Assembly: GCA_002256055.1 (NCBI GenBank)
Contig: NKIE01000190.1
Coordinates: forward strand, 1 to 5,949
DNA: 5,949 bases
Direction of reading: 5' to 3'
From: Pseudomonas sp. PGPPP3
Lineage (GTDB): Bacteria; Pseudomonadota; Gammaproteobacteria; Pseudomonadales; Pseudomonadaceae
Below, one piece after another: positions 1 to 5,281 of the stretch. Position 1 is the first letter of the stretch. Every line of letters begins with the position of its first letter. The notes under the pieces were generated by a model. It was not told the origin of the DNA. It ran no database searches and was given only the letters and a program-made list of their open reading frames with translations. The position numbers and the translations under genes are program-made.

Positions 1-104
1 TGGAGAGCAACGCCCTGGAGGTGCACATCCATCATCTGCGTAAGAAGTTCTTTAGTGAGCTGATTCGCACCGTTCGCGGTGTCGGTTATCTGGTCGATAA
101 GTAG
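1..104 (+). CDS. OmpR/PhoB-family response regulator, C-terminal fragment
   Basis: Only the last 33 residues are present; the gene begins outside the left edge and ends at TAG 102-104. The visible part is the end of a winged-helix DNA-binding domain. The recognition-helix pattern SNALEVHIHHLRKKF is followed by the C-terminal hairpin IRTVRGVGYLV, which is typical of the QseB/PmrA/TctD branch of OmpR-type regulators. In the family, a phosphorylated N-terminal receiver drives dimerisation and promoter binding; that receiver is not in the window. The gene is directly followed, in the same frame, by a sensor kinase that is almost certainly its partner. Family assignment is secure; the regulon and exact orthologue cannot be told from this fragment. 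Confidence 0.9.
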   Translation, partial: ESNALEVHIHHLRKKFFSELIRTVRGVGYLVDK

Positions 105-1595
105 GTGTCCATGCTGCGTTCCATTCGCGCCCGTACGCTGGTGTTGGTGCTGGGCTTGCTTAGCGTATCGATGACGCTGATCTCGTACAAAAGCTACCGG
201 GATGCCAATCACGAAATCGAAGAGCTGTTTGATGCCCAGCTGGCGCAGACCGCGCGTTTGCTGAAAGGCATGCTGGGCCTGGGACAAACCCCGGCTGACC
301 GGCAGCGCTTGCAGGCATCGCTGGATGCTGCTTTTGCCGGCCAGCATTCACAATTGATGGCCGATTTGGCAGCTGAGGAAGGTGTGGGCCACCCCTATGA
401 GAGCAAGCTGGCGTTTCAGGTGCTAGATGCGCAGGGTGAGGTATTGCTGCAATCTGCCAGTGCGCCGGCCGACCTGTTACGGCGAACCATTGTCGAATTC
501 CATCAGCATTCAGGCTCGACCCATTCACATGTCGCCGATGAGGCTGTGAGTGCGCTGGGGGCGGCGTTTGCGGGGTACCACAGTGTGCCCCTGGGTGATT
601 ATCACTGGCGTGTTTTTGTCCTGCATGATGCTGGCGAGCAAAAGTGGATCATGGTCGCTGAGCGCAGTGATGTGCGCGGTGAGCTGGTGGGGCTGATAGC
701 CCGACGCATGCTGTTGCCCGACCTGCTCGGTCTGCCGATCCTCGCCCTGTTGGTGTGGGTGGCCGTCGGCTGGGGCTTGGCGCCGTTGGCGCAGATGGCC
801 AGCTTTATTAAAACGCGCGACGCCGACAACCTAGCCCCACTGCTGTTGGCGCCATTGCCCCAAGAGCTAGAGCCGATCGTGGCGGCGCTCAACCGCTTGT
901 TGCAGCAGGTGGCCCAGTTGCTGGCGCGGGAGCAACGCTTCCTGGCCGATGCTGCCCATGAACTGCGCACGCCTTTGGCGGTGCTGCGTATCCATGCGCA
1001 GAACGCTCAGCAGGCGCCTGACCCGGAGGATCGTGCCAAGGCCTTGCAGCAGCTCGAACATGGGGTTGAGCGGGCCACGCGGGTGGTGACCCAATTACTG
1101 ACTCTGGCGCGACTGGAGCCTGCGGCGGTACAGCTGGCCATGGCGTCGCTGGACCTGGCAGCTCTGGCCCGTGAAGAATTGGCCGAGCTGACGCCGTTGG
1201 CGCTGGATCACCAGCAGGAGCTGGAGTTCGAGGCCGAAGGCAGTGACTTCCAGTTGCTGGCGGATGGCCCAAGCCTCGGTACCTTGCTGCAGAACCTGCT
1301 CGGCAATGCCCTGCAGTACACGCCGGCAGGTGGGCGCATTAGGGTGCTCTTGCAGGGGCAGTCTGATGCTTTGCTGCTGCGCGTGCAGGACAGCGGCCCG
1401 GGTGTGCCGGCGGAGTTGCGGGAGAAACTCTTTGAGCGTTTTTTCCGCCAGGGTATGGGGCAGGGCGCTGGGCTTGGTTTGTCCATCGTGCGCCGGGTGG
1501 TGGAGCTGCACAGTGGCGAGATCGAGTTGCTCGACTCGCCATTGGGCGGTTTGGAAGTGCTGGTGCGGCTGCCGCGGCACGGCTATCGCTGGTGA
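105..1595 (+). CDS. Two-component sensor histidine kinase, QseC/PmrB/TctE-like
   Basis: Inner-membrane sensor kinase of 496 residues, about the usual length for this class. TM1 lies at about 10-28, a periplasmic domain at 29-202, TM2 at about 203-225, then a short HAMP-like linker. The start of the periplasmic domain (HEIEELFDAQLAQTARLL) resembles the 2CSK_N sensor domain of QseC and TctE. The H-box ADAAHELRTP carries the phospho-accepting His285. The ATPase domain has an N-box (LLQNLLGNALQY, N397/N401), a G1 box (DSGPG, 429-433), an F-box (LFERFF, 442-447) and a G2 box (GAGLGL, 454-459), so it should be active. The periplasmic domain is rich in histidine, including H133, H135, H140 and H142. 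GTG 105 directly follows the regulator's stop; ATG 111 is an equally possible start, and neither has a good Shine-Dalgarno. The signal sensed is unknown. Confidence 0.95.
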   Translation: MSMLRSIRARTLVLVLGLLSVSMTLISYKSYRDANHEIEELFDAQLAQTARLLKGMLGLGQTPADRQRLQASLDAAFAGQHSQLMADLAAEEGVGHPYESKLAFQVLDAQGEVLLQSASAPADLLRRTIVEFHQHSGSTHSHVADEAVSALGAAFAGYHSVPLGDYHWRVFVLHDAGEQKWIMVAERSDVRGELVGLIARRMLLPDLLGLPILALLVWVAVGWGLAPLAQMASFIKTRDADNLAPLLLAPLPQELEPIVAALNRLLQQVAQLLAREQRFLADAAHELRTPLAVLRIHAQNAQQAPDPEDRAKALQQLEHGVERATRVVTQLLTLARLEPAAVQLAMASLDLAALAREELAELTPLALDHQQELEFEAEGSDFQLLADGPSLGTLLQNLLGNALQYTPAGGRIRVLLQGQSDALLLRVQDSGPGVPAELREKLFERFFRQGMGQGAGLGLSIVRRVVELHSGEIELLDSPLGGLEVLVRLPRHGYRW

Positions 1596-1601
1596 ATTGA
1601 G

Positions 1602-1613
1602 GCGTTGCAACGC
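1602..1613. repeat. 12-bp perfect palindrome after the kinase gene
   Basis: GCGTTGCAACGC is a perfect dyad beginning 7 bases after the kinase stop codon. It has no loop and no following T-run, so it does not look like an intrinsic terminator. It could be a protein-binding site upstream of the HIT/slyX operon, or chance; nothing else in the sequence decides this. Confidence 0.35.
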
Positions 1614-1628
1614 GCTATCCTGCACCGA

Positions 1629-1692
1629 TCGTTTGCCGGATGCCCATTGTGGGCTCGGCAAGCGGCTGTCATTTGCCGTCGACCCGGAGCCC
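1629..1692 (+). promoter_or_regulatory. Overlapping alternative hairpins in the HIT gene leader
   Basis: Hairpin A pairs TTGCCG 1633-1638 with CGGCAA 1656-1661, extended outward by a few pairs including G-T wobbles. It continues inward as GCCCA 1642-1646 with TGGGC 1650-1654 around a TTG loop. A second structure, B, pairs GGGCTC 1651-1656 with GAGCCC 1687-1692, and GGCAA 1657-1661 with a second TTGCC copy at 1673-1677, leaving a 9-nt bulge. B is followed by TTTT (1693-1696) and covers part of the Shine-Dalgarno GGAG 1686-1689 of the HIT gene. A and B share bases 1651-1661 and exclude each other. Pairings are read directly from the sequence; a regulatory role (attenuation, or termination after the kinase) is inference, and no promoter was confidently located. 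Confidence 0.4.
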
Positions 1693-1699
1693 TTTTGTT

Positions 1700-2131
1700 A
1701 TGCTTAGTCTCGATCCACGCTTGCAACAGGACACCCTGACGGTTGGGGACTTCCCCCTTTGCCGCCTGTTGCTGATGAACGATGCCCAGTACCCTTGGTT
1801 TATTCTGGTGCCGCGCCGCGCAGATGTTAGCGAGGTGTTTGACCTGGATGCTGCTGATCAGCTGGCGCTCTGGCAGGAGACCACAACCCTGGCCTCGGTT
1901 TTGAAAGATGGCTTCGCCGCTGACAAGATGAATGTGGCGACCCTGGGCAATATGGTCAGTCAGCTGCACATGCATGTGATTGCGCGCACCCGCGAGGATG
2001 CCGTTTGGCCTGCGCCAGTCTGGGGCAAGTTGCCCGCACAGCCTTATAGTGAAGTGCAGCTGGCTGAGGTCCTGGCCAGATTGCGTTTACTGCTGACGGA
2101 TAATTTCTGTTTTATGCAGGAGGCGTCATGA
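1700..2131 (+). CDS. HIT (histidine triad) family protein
   Basis: Small soluble protein of 143 residues in the HIT superfamily of nucleotide hydrolases and transferases (Ap4A hydrolase/HINT-like, COG0537 type). The signature is [10 protein letters not shown] with Q88, H90 and H92. By alignment with HINT, H90 corresponds to the nucleophilic histidine, and the first histidine of the usual HxHxH triad is replaced by Q88. I recall this QLHxHVIAR form, followed by a tryptophan- and proline-rich stretch (here AVWPAPVWG, 101-109), from a proteobacterial HIT subfamily, so it is probably not a defect. The true substrate is unknown. ATG 1700 is preferred because GGAG lies at 1686-1689; the in-frame ATG at 1640 lies inside a hairpin and has no ribosome site. 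The TGA overlaps the slyX start, indicating translational coupling. Confidence 0.92.
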   Translation: MLSLDPRLQQDTLTVGDFPLCRLLLMNDAQYPWFILVPRRADVSEVFDLDAADQLALWQETTTLASVLKDGFAADKMNVATLGNMVSQLHMHVIARTREDAVWPAPVWGKLPAQPYSEVQLAEVLARLRLLLTDNFCFMQEAS

Positions 2132-2331
2132 GCCTAGAAGTGCGCATCAATGACCTGGAGAGCCGTCTGGCTTTTCAGGACGATACCATTCAGGCGCTCA
2201 ACGATGTGCTGGTTGACCAGCAGCGTTTGCTCGATCGCCTGCAGTTGCAGCTGGCGGCGCTGGCGCGTCGGCAGGACGAGCAGCAGAACCAGTTCGGCAG
2301 TGAAGACAATCAGCCGCCACCCCATTACTGA
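2128..2331 (+). CDS. slyX: SlyX family protein
   Basis: A 67-residue protein matching SlyX in length and layout. It is almost wholly a predicted coiled coil ([19 protein letters not shown], then leucine-rich heptads to about residue 45). A polar tail ends in the hallmark PPPHY at the C-terminus. SlyX is widespread in proteobacteria but its function is not established; in Escherichia coli it is named for its position next to slyD. Here it is the second gene of a two-gene operon: ATG 2128 overlaps the HIT stop as ATGA, with a strong ribosome site AGGAGG at 2118-2123. The terminator follows 13 bases after its stop codon. Identification is confident; the role is unknown. Confidence 0.95.
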   Translation: MSLEVRINDLESRLAFQDDTIQALNDVLVDQQRLLDRLQLQLAALARRQDEQQNQFGSEDNQPPPHY

Positions 2332-2344
2332 TGCTGCTGAGCAC

Positions 2345-2375
2345 AAAAAAGCCCGCTGAGTGAGCGGGCTTTTTG
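2345..2375. terminator. Bidirectional intrinsic terminator between slyX and the cold-shock gene
   Basis: The stem GCCCGCT 2351-2357 pairs with AGCGGGC 2363-2369 around a 5-nt loop GAGTG. It is flanked by an A-run (2345-2350) and a T-run (2370-2374), which pair with each other and give a U-tract in either direction. It sits between two convergent genes, 13 bases after the slyX stop and 15 bases beyond the stop of the minus-strand cold-shock gene, so it should end both transcripts. Confidence 0.93.
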
Positions 2376-2390
2376 TTACTCGGCGCTGAC

Positions 2391-2990
2391 TCAGCGGCGG
2401 CTGGGCAGTGCCGCAATCACGTCTTCGGCTTGCAGGCCTTTGTCACGCTGCATGACGGCGAACTCGACGCGCTGACCTTCGACCAGGACGCGGTGACCTT
2501 CACCGCGAATGGCGCGGAAGTGCACGAAAATATCGTCGCCCGAGTCGCGGGAGATAAAGCCGAAGCCTTTCGAAGTGTTGAACCACTTGACCGTGCCAGT
2601 CTCGCGGTCGCCCAGATCCTGAGGCGAGGCGGGGCTGTAGCTGTTATTGCCATGTGGGCGCAGGTTGAGCCACAGGTTCACGGCTACGGCGGCTGTGATG
2701 GCTAGCAGGCTAAACAGGGCCGCCGGCTGGCTGCCGATGAAAGGCAGTGGGGCCAGCAGGATCAAAGCTTGTAGGGCAGCGGCAAAGATCAGTAGACCCG
2801 ATACCAGGTTGTGCAGCCCTTCACGGCCTTGGCTGACAGTTGGCGCATAAAGCAGGTTAAACAGACCGAACAGGCCTAGATACAGCGCGTCGCTTTGTTG
2901 CAGGTAAGGCAGGGCTTCGCTACGTAGGCTGGGGAGGAAAGACAGCAACAGCGCGGCAGCGCCGCTTAACAGGTGGACGATTTTCAACAT
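2391..2990 (-). CDS. Membrane protein with C-terminal cold-shock domain
   Basis: A 199-residue fusion of a membrane part and a cold-shock domain (CSD). About four hydrophobic helices are visible at roughly 4-20, 35-49, 62-83 and 90-111. A short polar linker (about 112-130) leads to a complete CSD from TGTVKWF at 131. RNP1 is KGFGFI (141-146) and RNP2 is DIFVHF (153-158), so single-stranded RNA/DNA binding should be intact. With an even number of helices the CSD would face the cytoplasm. Most Csp proteins are free 65-70-residue proteins, so membrane tethering is notable. I recall P. aeruginosa PA0961 as a similar 'probable cold-shock protein'. ATG 2990 is chosen, with a weak GTGAG ribosome site 10 nt upstream; an in-frame GTG at 3005 would add five residues. 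The gene ends at the shared terminator. No clear promoter is visible in the 172 bases upstream. Confidence 0.88.
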   Translation of the reverse strand: MLKIVHLLSGAAALLLSFLPSLRSEALPYLQQSDALYLGLFGLFNLLYAPTVSQGREGLHNLVSGLLIFAAALQALILLAPLPFIGSQPAALFSLLAITAAVAVNLWLNLRPHGNNSYSPASPQDLGDRETGTVKWFNTSKGFGFISRDSGDDIFVHFRAIRGEGHRVLVEGQRVEFAVMQRDKGLQAEDVIAALPSRR

Positions 2991-3092
2991 ATGCAATGAG
3001 CTCACTTCAAGATGGATAACGAGGAAAAGCGGGCGCTATGTGGTTCGCCTTGAGGCAATGAGGGCGTTGTACAGGCACGTAGCGGTCGCATG

Positions 3093-3123
3093 CGTCAGCC
3101 GCTTAAAAAGGGCATGGCTGACG
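3093..3123. repeat. 8-bp inverted repeat in the gap between the GGDEF and cold-shock genes
   Basis: CGTCAGCC 3093-3100 pairs exactly with GGCTGACG 3116-3123 around a 15-nt loop containing AAAAAGGG. An 8-bp palindrome CGCATGCG (3087-3094) abuts it. In minus-strand transcripts this lies 40 bases after the diguanylate cyclase stop and about 100 bases before the cold-shock gene start. It lacks a following T-run, so it is a poor intrinsic terminator; it may be an RNA processing structure, a leader element of the cold-shock gene, or a protein site. Confidence 0.4.
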
Positions 3124-3162
3124 GCACGGGGTATTTAACAGCAAAGCGCGGGGCTACTCAAA

Positions 3163-4230
3163 TCAAGCGATGAGCGCGGTTTCCGGGAAGGCGGGGTGAA
3201 CCTGATTGCGGCCGTTGCGTTTGGCTTGGTACATGGCGTCGTCGGCGCGGGTGATCAGTGCTTCGGGGTCATCACCGGCTTGCGCCAAGGCCAGGCCAAA
3301 GGAAGCAGTGATGGTGTCCAGTACCTTGTCAGTGCTGCGCACTTTTACGCGCAATGCCTTGATCTTCAAACGCAGGCGTTCGGCGAAGGCGTGGGCGGTC
3401 TCAAGGTCATAGCAGTCGCGCATGATCACGCAGAACTCTTCACCGCCGTAGCGGGCGGCCATGGCCCTTGGTGGCAGCAAGTCGCGCAGCAACTGGCCAA
3501 CATGTTGCAGGACTCGATCACCCAGTGGATGGCCGTATTGGTCGTTGAACTGCTTGAAGTGGTCGATATCCATCATCACCAGTGCCAGGCCTTGGTGATC
3601 AGTTTTCAAGGCTTGTTCCAGCAGGCGACTAAAGGCGTTGCGATTGAACACCTGTGTCAGGTTGTCGAGGGTGGCGGCCATGTGCGCCCGCTCAAGCTGG
3701 GTGCGCAGATGTTGAATTTCGGTTTGGGCGTTACGCAGGCGATAGAGGAATTTTTCTTGCTGGTCCTGCATCAACTGAGTGCTTTGCTGCAGCTCGTTGA
3801 GTACGTTTGGCAAGTTTTCATCCAGTGGCTCGCGCAGCGCGTCAAGGCCGAAGCTGAGGCTTGCCTGATAAGCCTGGCTGCCCTCGACGCTGCGGCTGAC
3901 ATCCCCCTCGATGTCGTCCACCAGTTCAATAACTTGCTGTTGGCCCAGGCGTGCGTCTTCCAGTTCTTCACGGATGATGTGATCGCGAAACAGCTTGAGG
4001 GCTGTTTCCGGTGGGAACACATCAAAGTCGCTGACAACTTTGTCCAAACGGCGGTTCAGATCGGGATTCTTGCCCTGGCTATAGGTGTACCAGAGCGCGT
4101 AGTGCACCGGGTTTGGCGGAATTTGGTGGCGCATCATGAGCGGCACAGCATGTTTGAGGAGATCCGCGGCTTCGCGGGTCTCCTCGGGATACTGGGCTAA
4201 AAGAGAAGGTGCTTTGGGCTGTTGGCTCAT
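3163..4230 (-). CDS. GGDEF-domain diguanylate cyclase, soluble
   Basis: Protein of 355 residues that should make cyclic di-GMP from two GTP. The C-terminal GGDEF domain spans about 185-345. The substrate/metal-binding segment is MMDIDHFKQFND (metal-binding D221) and the active-site signature is GGEEF at 262-266, so catalysis looks intact. The inhibitory I-site RxxD normally found five residues before this motif reads PPRA, so product inhibition by that site is probably absent. The N-terminal half (1-185) has no membrane helix or signal peptide. It holds a conserved-looking helical segment (IPPNPVHYALWYTY, about 37-50) and a probable coiled coil at 145-185 that could mediate dimerisation; I cannot name this input domain. 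ATG 4230 is preferred over the in-frame GTG 4239; both have weak ribosome sites. A TATGCT at about 4270 on the minus strand could be part of a -10 box, but no good -35 was seen. Confidence 0.93.
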   Translation of the reverse strand: MSQQPKAPSLLAQYPEETREAADLLKHAVPLMMRHQIPPNPVHYALWYTYSQGKNPDLNRRLDKVVSDFDVFPPETALKLFRDHIIREELEDARLGQQQVIELVDDIEGDVSRSVEGSQAYQASLSFGLDALREPLDENLPNVLNELQQSTQLMQDQQEKFLYRLRNAQTEIQHLRTQLERAHMAATLDNLTQVFNRNAFSRLLEQALKTDHQGLALVMMDIDHFKQFNDQYGHPLGDRVLQHVGQLLRDLLPPRAMAARYGGEEFCVIMRDCYDLETAHAFAERLRLKIKALRVKVRSTDKVLDTITASFGLALAQAGDDPEALITRADDAMYQAKRNGRNQVHPAFPETALIA

Positions 4231-4363
4231 GCTCGTCACTGAGGCGAAGGTCCGTAAGGTGCAAGCATAGAACAGCTGCTGTGCCGATGCCTAGTGAAAG
4301 GCCTTGATCGTACGCTGTGCCAGATCGCGGTGAACCTGCGTGCTAGGGGGCTGCCGGACGAGT

Positions 4364-5182
4364 TTAATGACGTCCCAATATCTTGTTAAGCAACCAAGGA
4401 TAGGCGTTGGGTAGCAGGCGCTGGATGAGGTCCAGCAAGCGTGCGTCGGCACCGATCAATATGCGCGGTTGTTTGCGCAAAATGCCATCAACGATCACCT
4501 GCGCGGCTTGTTCGGCGCTGGTTCGGGCCAGTTTGTCGAAGTTGGCAGCGGCCCTGTTGGCGTCATGGCCGCCGTCTGGGCCCTGGTAGAAACGCCCGGC
4601 GCGGGCAATGTTGGTTTTGATTCCGCCAGGGTGTACGCAACTGACGGCTACCTCGCTGCAGGCCAACTCCTGGCGCAAGGCCTCGGTAAAACCGCGCACA
4701 GCAAACTTGCTGGCGTTGTAGGCGCTTTGAGTGGGGACGCCAATAAGGCCGAACAGGCTGGAAATATTGACGATATGACCATCATTGTTTTTCAGCAGGT
4801 GCGGCAGGAAGGCTTTGGTGCCGTGCACCACGCCCCAGAAATTGATGTCCATCAGCCATTCAAAATCGTCGTAGGCGAGTTCGGCAACTGTCTGCGACAG
4901 GGCCACGCCGGCATTATTAATAATCAGCTGGGCATTACCGTGAACGGTCAGCACCTCATCGGCAAAGGCATACACAGCGGCGCGGTCAGCCACATTGAGC
5001 ACGTGGGTGCTGATGTTGGTGCCATGGCTGCGCAGCGCTTGGGCGGTAGCTTCAAGGTTATCGTGATGGATGTCGGCCAGGGCCAGATGGCAACCGCGGC
5101 CGGCCAGTAGCTGGGCCAGCGCCTTGCCAATGCCGGAGCCGGCACCGGTGATAACCGCCACTTTGCCTGCCAGAGATTGCAT
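4364..5182 (-). CDS. Short-chain dehydrogenase/reductase (classical SDR)
   Basis: Cytosolic NAD(P)-dependent oxidoreductase of 272 residues with a Rossmann fold. The cofactor loop is TGAGSGIG (12-19). D37 at the end of the second strand (LALADIHH) favours NAD over NADP by family rule. NNAG lies at 89-92. The catalytic set is N114, S142, Y155 and K159 (YNASK), all present, followed by HPGGIKT (184-190). The C-terminal tail from about 248 (LLDLIQRLLPNAYPWLLNKIL) is amphipathic to hydrophobic and may touch the membrane or a partner. The substrate cannot be inferred. ATG 5182 is clear because AAGGAG lies 5 nt upstream; an in-frame ATG at 5230 would add 16 unconserved-looking residues and has no ribosome site. 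It lies between two cyclic-di-GMP-type genes, with no sign that it shares their function. Confidence 0.94.
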   Translation of the reverse strand: MQSLAGKVAVITGAGSGIGKALAQLLAGRGCHLALADIHHDNLEATAQALRSHGTNISTHVLNVADRAAVYAFADEVLTVHGNAQLIINNAGVALSQTVAELAYDDFEWLMDINFWGVVHGTKAFLPHLLKNNDGHIVNISSLFGLIGVPTQSAYNASKFAVRGFTEALRQELACSEVAVSCVHPGGIKTNIARAGRFYQGPDGGHDANRAAANFDKLARTSAEQAAQVIVDGILRKQPRILIGADARLLDLIQRLLPNAYPWLLNKILGRH

Positions 5183-5281
5183 CCGTGCTCCTTGGGCTGC
5201 GCCCTTCTTGTGTTCAGCTTCCGCCGCCATGAGTGGCCGTCGCGCTCGAGCTTAGTGGCCACAACTAAGGGCGGCAACGGT

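Noticed and set aside
1597..1621. TTGAGG ... TATCCT as a sigma-70 promoter for the HIT gene
   Set aside because: Spacing is only 13 bp, well below the 16-18 bp expected.
1095..1661. 188-residue open frame on the - strand across the kinase ATPase domain
   Set aside because: Runs through conserved N, G1, F and G2 boxes of the kinase in another frame; no domain signature of its own.
1640..1699. Upstream in-frame ATG giving a 163-residue HIT protein
   Set aside because: Lies within a strong hairpin, has no ribosome site, and adds residues unlike the HIT family; ATG 1700 has GGAG at suitable spacing.
2373..2705. 110-residue open frame on the + strand opposite the cold-shock domain
   Set aside because: Begins directly in the terminator region and mirrors the CSD coding sequence; no independent support.
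3196..4200. 334-residue open frame on the + strand opposite the GGDEF gene
   Set aside because: Antisense shadow in high-GC DNA: the opposite frame has a full GGDEF domain with catalytic motifs, while this one matches nothing recognisable and has no ribosome site.
4469..5110. 213-residue open frame on the + strand opposite the SDR gene
   Set aside because: Shadow of the SDR gene, whose cofactor and catalytic motifs are complete on the minus strand.
5183..5230. Upstream in-frame ATG giving a 288-residue SDR
   Set aside because: ATG 5182 has AAGGAG 5 nt upstream and starts just before the beta-strand of the Rossmann fold, as expected; the extension has no ribosome site.
5251..5269. Inverted repeat CTTAGT/ACTAAG after the HD-GYP gene as a terminator
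   Set aside because: Only 6 bp, AT-rich stem with no T-run in the minus-strand direction; too weak to call.
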